Position numbers and translations under genes: made by a program. The notes beneath the pieces were generated by a model that was not told the origin of the DNA, searched no databases, and worked only from the letters and a program-made list of their open reading frames with translations. From Hordeum vulgare subsp. vulgare (Eukaryota > Streptophyta > Magnoliopsida > Poales > Poaceae), in assembly GCF_904849725.1 (NCBI RefSeq), contig NC_058521.1:428810676-428874675 (forward strand): a DNA stretch of 64,000 nt, given 5' to 3'. Positions within the stretch are counted from its first letter, which is position 1; the number at the start of each line of letters is the position of its first letter. Positions 35,844-47,475 of this stretch are shown piece after piece.

Positions 35844-37482
35844 TGATGTCTACTACATAACCATCTTCTTGTAGACTCGTGATGGGCCTCCACGTGCAGA
35901 GTTTTGTAGGACAATAGCAAGTTTCCCTCAAGTGGATGACCTAAGGTAATCAATTTGTGGGAGGCATAGGATGAAGATGGTCTCTCTCAAGCAACGCTGC
36001 AATCAAATAACAAAGAGTCTCTTGTGTCCCCAACAAAACCAATACAATGGTAAATTGTATAGGTGCACTAGTTCGGCGAAGAGACGGGGATACAAGTCTA
36101 ATATGGATAGTAGAAATAGGTTTTTGTAATCTAATATATAAAAACATCAAGGTAACTAATGATAAAAGTGAGCACAAATGGTATTGCAATGCTTAGAAAC
36201 AAGGCCTAGGGTTCATACTTTCACTAGTGCAAGTTCTCTCAATAATACTAACATAGTTGAATCATATGTAAACCCCTCACGTGAGACAAAGAGTTCACCC
36301 CAAAGTCACAAATAGTGGAGAAGAAACAAATAAATTATTGTAGGGTACGAAACCATCTCAAAGTTATCTTTTCCGATCAATCTTATGAGCTATCCCTATA
36401 AGTGTCACGAACATCCCTAGAGTTCGTACTAAAATAACACCTTAAGATACACATCAACCAAAACCCTTATCTCACCTAGATACTCCGATGTCACCACAAG
36501 TACCCATGGGTTTGATTATACGATATGCATCACACAATTTTAGATTCATCATGTTCAATCCAACACAAAGAACTTCAAAGAGTGCCCCAAAGTTTCTACT
36601 GGAGAGTCAAGACGAAAACGTGCGCCAACCCCTATGCATAGTTCCCAAGGTCACAGAACCCGCAAGTTGATCACCAAAACATACATCAAGTGGATCAATA
36701 GAACATCCCATTGTCACCACAGATATCCGATCGCAAGACATACATCAATTGTTCTCAAATCCTTAAAGACTCAATCTGATACGAAAACTTCAAAGGGAAA
36801 ACTCAATTCATCACAAGAAGATAGAGAGGGGAACACTCCATATGATTCATCTAGATTAATAAAGCTCGTGATACATCAAGATTGTGCCATCTCAAGAACA
36901 CGAGAGAGAGAGAGAGAGAGAGACAGATCAAACACATAGCTACTGGTACATACCCTCAGCCCTGAGGTTGAACTACTCCCTCCTCGTCATGGAGACCGCC
37001 GGGATGATGACGATGGCCTCCGGTGATGGTTTCCCCCTACAGCAGGGTGGCGGATCGGGCTCCTGATTGGTTTTTCATGGCTTTGGAGGATTGCGGCGGC
37101 GGAACTCCCGATCTAGGTTTCTTTCTGTTTTTTTGGATTTATAGGAATTTTTGGCGCCGGTCTCACGTCATGGGGACTCCCGTGGGACCCACAAGCCAGG
37201 GGGCGCGCCCTAGGGGGGCGCCCCTAGGCTTGTGAATGCCTTGGGACTCCTCTCCGTTATCTTTTTGCCCCAGTATTTTTTATATTTTCCAAAAATATTC
37301 TCCGTAAATTGTCAGCCCATTCCGAGAATTTTTGTTTCTGCACAAAAACAACACCACGGTAGTTTTGGTGAAAACAACGTCATTCCGGGTTAGTTCTAAT
37401 AAAATGAGACCAAAATCTTATAAAATTATTGTAAACATGGCTTGAATACTTCATAAATTATAGATACATTGGAGATGTATTA
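35844..37482 (-). repeat. Element B 5' LTR
   Basis: 1639 bp, plus-strand edges tgatgtctac and ggagatgtatta (the last CA has drifted to TA). Same family as solo LTR F. Confidence 0.9.
36902..36923. repeat. (GA)11 microsatellite in element B 5' LTR
   Basis: Eleven GA units, three more than in the 3' LTR, so the tract has changed length since insertion. Confidence 0.9.
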
Positions 37483-40344
37483 GTTAACCACATAAAGACC
37501 GTTCTCGACATGCCCAACAAAATCTACCTTAAGAGTCTTGCTCCACAAAAGGGCCATGGTGTAAACACCAAAGAAAATACAAAAGCCCACGAGTGCAAGT
37601 TGATGAACGGAAAGTAAATTGTACGCATGGGTCTCAACAAGTATGGCATTCTAAATGGAAAGTTCTCGTGAGATTACCACCTTGGAAAGACCCTATACCT
37701 TTGAAATTGTATCATCACCAAAGGAGACTTGAGTGGCCACAAATGGGTCGGGATGAACATCCAGCACCAAGTCCTTGCTTCCGGTCATATGATTTGTCGC
37801 TCCACTATCAACAAACCATGACAATCCTACATAAGATCAAAGCTTGGATTTAGGTACCCATTCTTTAAAGTTAGTAAGAAGAATATTAGGAACCCAAATA
37901 GACCATTCAATGTACTCATAAGTAGAACCAACAAATTTAGCAAAGACATTTTCATCACTAGTACAACATAAAACATAAGAGGGTTTAAAGTCACCGACAT
38001 TGTTGGAAGGGAAGGGTTTTGCACTTCTTGGCATTACCACCCTTAGCTTTGTCCTTCTTCTTCTCATGAGTACCCTCCCTGTCTTTAACAAAGTTTTCCT
38101 TGAGTGGGGGAGGCTGCTTGGTCTTGATATTCTTGTTCTTATTGAACTTGGGTGTAAACCCAATTCCTTCCTTTGCAACCACTTACTTTTGATTGCTCAA
38201 AAGCTCATTTATTTTCTTTTCGCATTGGATGCATGTCACAAGGCCTTTCTCAAGTTGCTCCTTGAACTTGGCATTCTCATCCACAAGATGCACATGCTCA
38301 CAACAAGGGTTAGTAGCATTGCCATTATCAATTGGCACAAAAGGAGAACATGTGGCTATTTCCTTAGTAAGTTTTACTTGGATTTGAGTACGAGACTCTT
38401 TTAGAGAATCATGTGCACTCTTCAAAGCTTTACGAGCCTTGTCAAGTATGACAAACACCTAATTGATTCTATCATGATCAACCCCAAGGGCAACCTTTTC
38501 GGATTTGAGCACACAAGAAAGAGCACTAGCATGATCAAGATCTTTTTGTAATTTAGCAAGGTCATCATTGTGTGACTCCTCAGGAGTCAAACGAACACCT
38601 CGCTCTTCGTCAAGAGCAATGGAAGGATCCACTATCTCATCCGCATAGTCACAACTATGCCCGTGTAACATAGAAATAGTTTCTTCATGAGATTCAATGA
38701 GGTCACTAGCCTCACCTGGTTGTTCCAAGAGAGCAACAAAATGCTTCTTGGTGTTACCTTTAATCTTTGTCATGAATATACCAAAGGAATTTTCCTCAAA
38801 ATTTACCTCCTCTTTTTAATCTCCACTATCCATATGATAAGGGGTAGTGGAAATGGTAGTTTTGATGTTGGAGGTTACCTTGTTGGATGCCTTGTCCATA
38901 AGGCACTTGGCAATGTGGTTCTCGTTGGGGGCGTTGAAGAGGGACACCTTGCTTGGAGAAGAGGATGCAAGGGCCACCATGGACATTCCCATTACTTCAC
39001 CACTTGTGTCATCATCCTCATCCTCATCGGATAGGTACTCTTCTTGAACCACCCAAAACTTTGGGGCATCTTCTTGGAGAAGTTGTTCTTGTTGGGGAAG
39101 GACTTGGTCTTGTCTTTGCGAATAAGCTTGCCATCATTGTCTTCCCTCTTCTCATATGGACAATCTTCCACAAAGTGACTCATATTTTCACAGTTGTAGC
39201 AAGTTCGCACGCGTTGCTTGCCCTTGGTCCCACTCGAGTTTTTCTTGGAGATGTTGGGTCTTGAGTTTATTTTGTTGCCCCAAAATTGCCTTGATGCAAG
39301 ACTTATGTTTTCGTGGTAAGCATATTTGGTGTCTTCAGGACAACATTCTTCTTCTTCCTCTTCCTCTTCCTCTGAAACAACCTTGGCCTTTAAAGCTAGG
39401 TTGGGACAACCTTTCTTGACCATTGAACACGATCTAGAGCATTGCCGGTGGTTTTCTTCAATATGTTCATGGCAATGAACTCATCCAACAGCAAATGACA
39501 ATGCTTGAGGACAAAGAGTGAAAGTCCAGTCTTTGATGGATGACGGAGGACATGACCTTGTTGAATGGTATGATGGCCTTCAGAAACTTCCTCTTAATCC
39601 GATTGTCATCCACATCCTTGCTTCCATGATCTTGAAGAGCAACAACAAGAGTTATCACTCTCCGGTAAAGCTCACGAGGGTCCTCATCATCAATCATTGC
39701 AAATTCATCGGCCTCATCAATGTCCACTTCAAAGTTGGACCATTGAATACTTGAGCTACCCTTGTACATGGAAATAATGTGTTCCGAACAATCTTAGCAC
39801 GTGTGGAACGATAAAAGTGAGCAAGGTCTTCAATGGGGACAACCGCTTGAAGGATGAACAAGGCGGAGTGATTGAGTTGATTGTCGACCTCTTCTCTTGT
39901 AGTGAGGTTGCTTGGATCATGTGGGTAGTACCCTTGCTCAATGATTCTCCAAAATTGTGTTGAGGTGTGATTCAAAGGAGCCTTGATACAAAAAACCCAA
40001 TTAGCAAAATCATTCTTAACAAGTTTAGGAGGAGGACCAAGGTTAATAATATGTGGTGGGTGAACCGGTCCTCCATTGACCACGTGAGGAGGAACCAAGG
40101 CATAGGTATCCGCCCCGCTTGTTCCTTGAGGAAACTTACTCTTATCAATACTAACCCTCTCCTTACTGGAGTTGGCATCCGACTACAAAGGAGGGAGGTT
40201 AACCACTCGCAACGAGTTGGTAGGAAGTTTGAGCCACTTAAGGAAATCTTTAAGAATGGATGTGACCTCGGTAGCAATTGAGGATCTAAGTGAGGACATG
40301 ACATCATTTAGATCCTCTCGGGATACCCTGTCACATCCACGACC
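37483..40344 (-). pseudogene. Element E gag and protease (broken)
   Basis: From right to left: gag from the REDLNDVMSSLRSS segment (about 40300) through GPPPKLVKNDFANWVF (39694-40098) and EDPRELYRRV (39467-39769). Next come a Glu-rich run encoded by a ttc/ctc repeat (39340-39375) and a zinc knuckle CYNCENMSHFVEDC with intact CCHC (about 39160-39200). Then a Lys-rich region, a heptad-like segment (38183-38773), and the protease FVDSGATNHM (Asp-Ser-Gly) at about 37790-37815. Stops and frameshifts separate the pieces (for example after LPPL at 40183). The left edge is the insertion site of B; the right edge is that of solo LTR H. Gag would form the particle and the protease would cut the polyprotein. 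Confidence 0.85.
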
Positions 40345-40349
40345 CCAGG

Positions 40350-42116
40350 TGTTGGAAATATGCCCTAGAGGCAATAATAAAATGGTTATTATCATATTTC
40401 CTTGTTCATGATAATTGTCTATTGTTCATGCTATAATTGTATTAATAGGAAACAGTAATACATGTGTGAATAAATAGATCACAATGTGTCCCTAGCAAGC
40501 CTCTAGTTGGCTAGCTCGTTAGTCAATAGATGATCATGGTTTCCTCGTCATGGGCATTGGATGTCATTGATAACGGGATCACATCATTGGGAGAATCATG
40601 TGATGGACAAGACCCAATCCTAAGCATAACACTAGATCGTATTGTTCGTATGCTAAAGCTTTTCTAATGTCAAGTGTCTTTTCCTTCGACCGTGAGATTG
40701 TGCAACTCCCGGATACCGTAGGAGTGCTTTGGGTGTATCAAACGTCACAACGTAACTGGGTGACTATAAAGGTGCACTACGGGTACCTCCGAAAGTGTGT
40801 GTTGGGTTGGTATGAATCGAGATCAGGATTTGTCACTCCGTGTGACAGAGAGGTATCTCTGGGCCCACTTGGTAGAACATCATCATGAGCTCAATGTGAC
40901 TAAGGAGTTAGTCACACGATGACGTGCTATAGAACGAGTAAAGAGACTAACCGGTAACGAGATTGAACAAGGTATAGGTATACCGACGATCGAATCTCGG
41001 ACAAGTTCTATACCGACAGACAAAGGGAGTTGTATACGGGATTGATTGAATCCTTGACATTGTGGTTCATCCGATGAGATCATCGTGGAGCAAGTGGGAG
41101 CCACCATGGGTATCCAGACCCCTCTGATTGTTATTGGCCAGAGAGGTGTCTCGGTCATGTCTGCCTGTCTCCCGAACCCGTAGGGTCTACACACTTAAGG
41201 ATCGATGACGCTAGGGTTATACGAATTGTTATACGAGGTTACCGAAGGATGTTAGGAGTCCCGGATGAGATCCCGGACGTCACGAGGAGCTCCAGAATGG
41301 TCCGGAGGTAAAGATTGATATATAGTATGGATGGGTTTGGACGCCGGAAATGTTTCGGGCACCACCGACAAAGTGCCGGGACCACCGGAAGGGTTCCGGA
41401 GGCCCACCGGGAGGGGCCACAAGCCCCGAAGGGCTACATGGGCCAAGTGCGGGAGGGAACTAGCCCCTAGGTGGGCTGGTGCGCCCCCCACAACCAGCCC
41501 AAGCGCACCAGAGAGGGAGGGAGGGAAAACCCTAGGCGCAGGGGAGGCCCAAGGCCCACCTAGAGCACCGCCCCCCTTTCCCTACCCTGGCCACCGCCCC
41601 CTCTCCCATCTGGGCTGCCGCACCACCTAGGGTGGGAACCCTAGGGGTGGCGCACCCCCCTCCCCTCCTCCTATATATAGTGGGGGTTTTGGGGCTGTTT
41701 TGCACACAGTTTTCCATCTCCCTCGGCGCAACCCTGCCCCCCTTCTTCCTCCTCTCCCACGGTGCTTGGCGAAGCCCTGCCGGGAAACCTCGTCTCTCCA
41801 TGGACACCACGCCGTCGTGCTGCCGGAGATCTTCCCCAACCTCTCCCTCCTCCTTGCTGGATCAAGGTGTGGGAGACGTCACCGGGCTGCACATGTGTTG
41901 AACGCGGACGTGCCGTGGTTCGGCACTAGATCGGAATCACACCGCGATCTGAATCGCCGCGAGTACGACTCCATCAACCGCGTTCTAGCAACGCTTCCTC
42001 TTAGCGATCTTCAAAGGTATGAAGATGCACTCACCCCTCTCTCATTGCTGGTCTCTCCATAGGAAGATCTGAATATGTGTAGGATTTTTTTTGAATTTAT
42101 GCTACGTTACCCAACA
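40350..42116 (+). mobile_element. Solo LTR H, Angela/BARE/WIS copia type
   Basis: It starts TGTTGGAAATATGCCC and ends ttacccaaca, the known ends of this family, and is 1767 bp, its usual LTR length. The exact 5-bp duplication CCAGG lies at 40345-40349 and 42117-42121. No internal region remains. It is inserted near the start of E gag. The GC-rich part at 41330-41830 is ordinary LTR sequence, and its open frames are not genes. Confidence 0.95.
41672..41680 (+). promoter_or_regulatory. TATA box of solo LTR H
   Basis: The sequence tatatatag sits after a pyrimidine-rich tract and before gtgggggtttt, the usual promoter position of Angela/BARE LTRs, about 1.3 kb into the LTR. Transcription from it would run rightwards into E sequence. 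Confidence 0.6.
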
Positions 42117-42121
42117 CCAGG

Positions 42122-42205
42122 TGACCCCGCAACCCGATCCCCTTCGTCAACCATAATATTTGAATGGTGAAACCCTTAATCAAGATATGTAGCTCTCATA
42201 CCAAT
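42122..42205 (-). pseudogene. Element E leader, primer-binding site and gag start
   Basis: The minus strand shows the primer-binding site TGGTATGAGAGC (42203-42192; one base off TGGTATCAGAGC for tRNA-Met) two bases inside the LTR. An ATG at 42154 opens MVDEGDRVAG. H cuts this frame after eleven codons. A frameshift also separates it from the REDLND frame beyond H. Confidence 0.65.
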
Positions 42206-43742
42206 TGAAAGGATCGATATGGTTGACTAGAGGGGGGGGGGGTGAATAGATTGTCTATATATGCAACTAAGTGAGCAACCTATATGATGCTAACAACAAC
42301 AATAATGGTAAGAAGTGACCACAAGTGGAACCTATGAAGATGAGGATGTGTTTCCGAAGTTGCTTCCCTTTGAGGGGAAGTACGTCTCTATTAGAGCGGC
42401 GTGGAGGCACAATGCTCCCCAAGATGCCACTAAGGCCACCATATTCTCCTCATGCCCTCACACAATGAGAGATGGTGTGATTCCACTAGTGGTGCTCTTG
42501 AAGGCGGCAACCGAACCTTTACAAACAAGGTTAGGGCAATCTCCACAACTAAATTGGAGGCTCCCAACGAAACCATAAATCTTCACCACAATGGACTATG
42601 GATTCGAGGTGACCTCTTCCATCTATGGTGATTAAATACCCAAGAGTAAAAAAATGCACACAAGAAAGTATGGGGGAATCAAGTTTCCTTTGATAAAAGT
42701 GTAGATCTTGATCTCCTCCTTCAGTCCCTAGCAAATAAACATGTTTGAGTGGCTAGAGAGAGAGATCGATCAAGAAAGCTTGGAGGGCATCAATGTTGGA
42801 CAGAGAGAGCTAAGAGGTAAAGTGGTAGGTGGAACAAGCACCACTTCATATAGTGCCCCCATTTCCAACTGTTACACCCATTTTCTCAACGGGGCGGTAC
42901 AATCGTTGTGTGCACCGCACACAGATAATTTGCACCAGCCCTAACCAATGGTATTGTTGTACTGTCACCCAAGAGGACAGGAACAACCGCCCTACCATCA
43001 CCAACAACCGCTTGGAAAGAGAGGGGAAGCACCCTCGAGCGAGGTGTGGGCAGTAGTTGCCACAGTGCAACCACTAGGAATAGATACAAAGATGCAGCTA
43101 AGTCCTGTGCAGTACAACCGCCCTGGTCATGAGTAGTACCAGTCAAAGAGACATGAATGGTACTACCGGCCCACAACCTCCCAAGTACAACACCAAAATA
43201 GAGACGAGTCCGGTGGTGGGGCGGTACTGGGCCGGTAAAACCGCGTGAGGCCGCCACTCGAGGGTTAGCCAGACTTTGGAGGTACAACCGCCCAGACGCA
43301 GTGGTACAACCACTAGGCATCATCCTCAGAGAAGCAACTCCAGAGTTTCACCCTGGAGTGGTAGTTATACGTGTCGTACTAATCCCAGTGGCACAATCGC
43401 TGGTACGAGTGGTACAACCATTTGGAGATAAAATAGCTGTGAGGAAAAGAAATGAGGACCTCTCTGAAAGATCGGAAGGAATCTTGGATGGGAAATAAAG
43501 GATGGGTACGTGCATTGGTTCACCCACTATCTGTCGATGTGAATTTCGACTTAATAGTATGGGTTACCTAAGACCAAAGAAATAAACATGTAGAGAACAC
43601 CGTCTTCGTTCTTTTCCGTCCAGAGAGAAAGCCCAATCATATTGTGTCCAAAATGAGGTATCTAAAGAACTTGACACACGATTAGACCACATAATGAGTT
43701 GTCATCATCACCAAAACACTATGGTAGGAAAATGCTCTAACA
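42206..43742 (-). repeat. Element E 5' LTR
   Basis: 1537 bp, plus-strand edges tgaaaggatcg and aatgctctaaca; on the minus strand it starts TGTTAGAGCATTTTCC. A run of 12 G lies at 42230-42241. Many copies of gtacaaccgc-like motifs in both orientations occupy 42890-43440. The right flank is LINE sequence (next five bases TCTAT). Confidence 0.75.
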
Positions 43743-45290
43743 TCTATCATACTACGAGACAAGAGCATCCTCCTCACAACTCAAGGTGGTACCCTTGACA
43801 ATTTTTTCAAGACAATACCAATGTTACATCATACTCGGAGTAAAAAAATCCTTCTGAAGGTCAATCTAAGGTTGCCACCATCCCAAATCTCTATTATGGT
43901 CTGGTTTTGTTGATGACAAATCACATATAGTGGCCAAAGCTGAACTAAGAGAGAGGAATTTCCAAACCAATTGTCTTCCCAGAACCCAACTTTTTCCCTA
44001 TATGTGCAAATTTCGAAGCTTTGGAGGCCCACATCACTCCGTGCCAGAAATTAGATGAAGGTTGAGGTTTGCAAGAAAATATGTTTGGTGCATTCCTCAC
44101 GTATTTGTTATCTACAATCTTTATCAAAAAAAATTCTCTGATCTGGTTGTATCTTTTACCCCAGTCTCCTAACAAGCAAAGGTTGACATCTGTGATGTTT
44201 GGGATCCCTAAGCCTCCAAACTCTTTTTCATGCACACCAAGTGCAAGTTGGCTAAATGCAACTTCATGTTGCCCTCAAAGTTACTTTAGAGCAATGTGCC
44301 ATCTAACTATTAATGAGATCTAGGGACCATTATAGAAATTTAAAGAAGGAAAGCAAGTAGACATGTATACTAGCAAGGCATGCCTTGATCAAAGTCAATA
44401 TAGTAGAGTAGGAGAGGAGATTGCCTCTCCATCCTACGATCCTCATTAGAATCTTTTCAATCAAAGGTTGGATGTCCTCTCTTCTATGTTTTTCATAATG
44501 AATAGGCACCCAAATACTTAAGGCAGAATGTACCCACACTGCATCCCAGTATTTCAGTAAAGTTCTTAATGCTATCATCATATAGCCCTAAGGGAAAATA
44601 CCATTCTTTGAATAATTTATTCTCATGCCCGAGACATTCTCAAAGCTTGAGAACACATCTTTAAGTTTCAAAATATTTTGTTCATCACTTTCTATGAACA
44701 AGACGTGTCATCTGCATATTACAGGTAGATGACACCCCTTGGCATAAGGTTAGAGCAGAACCCTTTAATAAGATCTTGGGTGGCTTCTTTTACTAGCATT
44801 CTAGTCAAGACATCTAGAACTAGGTTGAAAAGTAAAGGAGACATGGGATCTCCTTGCCTCAGCCCTTGCTAGTGGTAAAGAATTCCCTTCAACCCCATTT
44901 ACTTTTACACCTGTAGGTTCCATATGAGTAACCTGTTTAATCCAGTTAATCCAGGTGGGGCTAAAGGTTATCTTGCTATGAATTTATAATAGAAAATCAA
45001 GGTTAACCTTATCAAAGGCCTTCTCATAGTCTAGCTTAATGACTAGGATGACATTGCCAGAGTGATAAGTAGAGTGAAGCACCTCATGTGCGGTCACAAC
45101 ACTTTCTAAAATGACTCTCCCCTTTATGGATGCTTACTGATTTCTAGATGTGAGAATGCCCATGAGAGATGCTAATCTATTAGTCAATACCTTATTGAAG
45201 ACTTTGAAAATGCAGTTCAATAAACTAATGGGCCTAAGTTTTTTCATACTAGCAACATCTTTCTCTTTTGGTATGAGGGTAATCATATTT
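43743..45290 (-). pseudogene. LINE reverse-transcriptase remnant
   Basis: On the minus strand, right to left, the pieces follow the plant L1-type order: PKEKDVASMKKLRPISL and NKVLTNRLA; KLDYEKAFDKV with a catalytic Asp; GDPMSPLLFNLVLD; YADDT (44707-44718); then KACLASIHVYLLSFFKF (44330-44581), FGGLGIPNI..NLCLLGDWGKRY (43945-44235), FWEDNWFG and LRLTFRR (43829-44032). They are spread over all three frames with many stops. The 5' end is cut at about 45290, and copia E is inserted at 43742, so the 3' end is not here. Long dead; the oldest element in the nest. Confidence 0.85.
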
Positions 45291-45480
45291 TTTTAATATA
45301 TATATATTTGTAGGCTGGGTCTATTCTAACACCACCCTTAAGACCTTTGTCTAACACCAAACCACCTTACTCCAACACCACAAACACGATGCCGCACCCC
45401 CACTTCCGAACCACTCCAAACCCGGTGACCGAACCGGAGAAACAATAAAAAAAGTAAAATCCCCCACCACGCCTGGCACG
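45291..45480. other. Unassigned stretch
   Basis: About 190 bp: a TA-rich tract (45295-45310), then C/A-rich sequence with repeated taacacca-like words (45331-45340, 45350-45360, 45376-45385), ending at the LTR start at 45481. I recognise no element or gene. Confidence 0.3.
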
Positions 45481-47100
45481 TGATACGTATCCAACGTATT
45501 TATAATTTTTGATTGTGCCATGCTGATATATTATCATTCTAGAATAATTTTTGGGTATTTATTTACCAATTCATATTAGTTTTGAGCACTAACCCAGTGC
45601 CCCGTGCCAGTTGTTATTTTCTACGTGTTGTTCACTTTTCAGATTTTCCATAGCAAACGAAGTCCAATTGCCCTAAATATTTTTGGTGATATTTCTGGAC
45701 CAAAAGAAGACCAATGAGCATCGGAAGTAGTCTGGAGGCATCACGAGGGGCCCAAAAGCCAACAGGTTGTGGCCTGGGGGGAGGGGGTGCCCTGATGGCT
45801 TGTGCCTCCCTCGTGGCCCACCCGACCCTGTTCTTTCGCTTATAATTTCTCATCTACCCTAAAAACACTAGAGAGAGCCCGAAAACACTTTTTACATTGC
45901 CGAAAGTCTCTGTTCTGACGGGAGGCCAGCTGGAGCTTCGTTCCGGCACCCTGTCGGAGGGGGGATCGATCACGGAGGGCCTCTTCATCAAACTTGCTGC
46001 CATCACGATGATGTGTGAGTAGTTCATCGCAGAACTATGGGTCCATAGTTAGTACCTAGATGGCAATCTCTCTTTGTTTGATATTCAATACAACGATCAT
46101 CACATCTTTGCATTGATCCATATGATGTAATTCCTTTTGTGCGATGCGTTTGTTGGGATTCGATGAATTGTGGGTTTATGTTTAGATTATTGATGATAAA
46201 TATATGATTCTCCTCTTAATACTTATATGATTCTTATGTGCATGATTATGTTAACTTCGTAATTCTCTCTGATCTATTGAAATAGTTTGGCCAACTAGAT
46301 CGATATTTCTTCGATGAGAGAGGTGCTTTGTGGTAGGTTCAATGTGATGAATTTCTATATCCCAGCGATAGAAGGATACAAGATGCGTCCTTGTGTTGTT
46401 TCTACAAACGATAAAGCAATAGGGTTTATTCATATTTCTTGAGTTTACTTTGTCTACATCATGTCATTGTTCTCTATGCATTCCTCTCCTTTACTTAATA
46501 CTCTAGATGCATGCTGGATAACGGTCGATGAGTGGAGTAAGAGTAATAGGTGCAGGCTGGAGTCGGCCTATTTGTTTATGAACATGATTTCTATATACAC
46601 ATGATCATTTTCGTGAATATCGCATAACTATCCGCTTTTTTGTCAATTCCAAACAATAATTTGTTCACTCATTGTATTCTATTCTTCATGAGAGATGCCA
46701 TTAGGGAAAGTTGTGGCCCCCGGGTCTATTCACAACATATTGATAAAACCTCCATTACCTTGCTTTTATTTACTTCATTTTTATTTTATCTTGCTATCCA
46801 CAATTATCTACACACCTCACTTGCTTGCAAATAACAAGACAAGAGGATTGAGAACCCTCTTGCTCGCGTTGGGTGCAAGTTGTTTGTTCTTTTGTGTGCA
46901 ACCACTAAAGACGGTTGTGGTTGATATTCCTATTGGTTCGATAATCCTTGGTTTCATAACTGAGGGAAATACTTACCCATATTGTTCTACGATAATCGGT
47001 TCCTCTTCACGGAAAACCCAACGCAGATCACAAGTATTAGGAAGGATTTCTGGCGCCGTTGCCGGGGAGTATCATCACCAACTACCAAGTGATGACGAGT
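45481..47100 (+). mobile_element. Element K: Athila-like gypsy, LTR plus start of leader
   Basis: The LTR (45481-47039, 1559 bp) starts tgatacgtatccaac and ends aagtatta. It is followed after 11 nt by a perfect tRNA-Asp primer-binding site (47051-47067) and about 30 bp of leader (atcatcaccaactaccaag), matching the leader of element I. Coding sequence is absent because other insertions and deletions follow from 47101. Same LTR family as element I, opposite strand. Confidence 0.8.
47051..47067 (+). other. Primer-binding site, tRNA-Asp, perfect
   Basis: tggcgccgttgccgggg is the exact complement of the 3' end of plant tRNA-Asp, 11 nt after the LTR end. Confidence 0.92.
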
Positions 47101-47475
47101 TGATGTATATACTTCTCGCCCCTTGTTGGTGACCCCAAGTGGAAGGTGGATATGTAGTCAGCAGCAGATTTCCCTTACACCGGGACTGTAAGGTTTATCG
47201 AACCAGAAGGACTCTGAGGATCAAAAAGTAGGTGTCTGCAGTAAGGTGCTCTCGTGCTAGCAGAAGACGTGGACCTGCACACTCAACAAATAAATTTTCT
47301 CCAAACGAGTTCAGAGAGGTTGTCAATATCTCCGGCCTTGTAGTTTGCAAAGGATCAAAACAAAAGCGGGAATAACGATAGTGATTGCAACAAAAAAGCA
47401 AATAAAAATAGTGTGGAGGTGTAAACAATGGTGGTAATATGGAACAGAGTCACATGATGTTCACTAGTGATGTCT
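47101..47475 (-). mobile_element. Fragment of a further Athila-type LTR
   Basis: It starts tgatgtatatac and keeps the outline of A/B-type LTR outer ends (ttccctta..., a Leu-type tract, caaataa..., then acagagtcac..gttcactagtgatgtc). It is cut by the LTR of J at 47476. The other half is not in the window. Family unknown. Confidence 0.5.

Larger units (their letters stand above)
30039..37482 (-). mobile_element. Element B: non-autonomous gypsy with both LTRs
   Basis: On the minus strand: 5' LTR (37482-35844), perfect tRNA-Asp primer-binding site, orphan ORF (35720-34936), about 3.3 kb noncoding, polypurine tract, 3' LTR (31653-30039). The target duplication GTTAA is exact (30034-30038 and 37483-37487). 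7444 bp. No gag, protease, RT or integrase motif is present. It sits in the pre-integrase region of copia E, whose reading continues at 37488. Confidence 0.92.
6674..43742 (-). mobile_element. Element E: Sirevirus-like copia, split by nested insertions
   Basis: On the minus strand the pieces come in copia order: 5' LTR (42206-43742), Met-type primer-binding site (42192-42203), gag and protease (42154-37488), integrase (30038-28732), RT and RNase H (14106-12333), then 3' noncoding and LTR-like sequence. Integrase before RT marks it as copia. Removing the guests F, A, B and H leaves about 8.1 kb. Reading continues across each insertion once one copy of the target duplication is dropped. The left end is lost where element I begins. 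The LTR motifs and long gag suggest a Maximus-like Sirevirus; that name is an inference. Confidence 0.8.

Noticed and set aside
41331..42062. Several ORFs in the Angela-type solo LTR
   Set aside because: They are known LTR sequence with matched ends and target duplication. GC-rich background explains the open frames.
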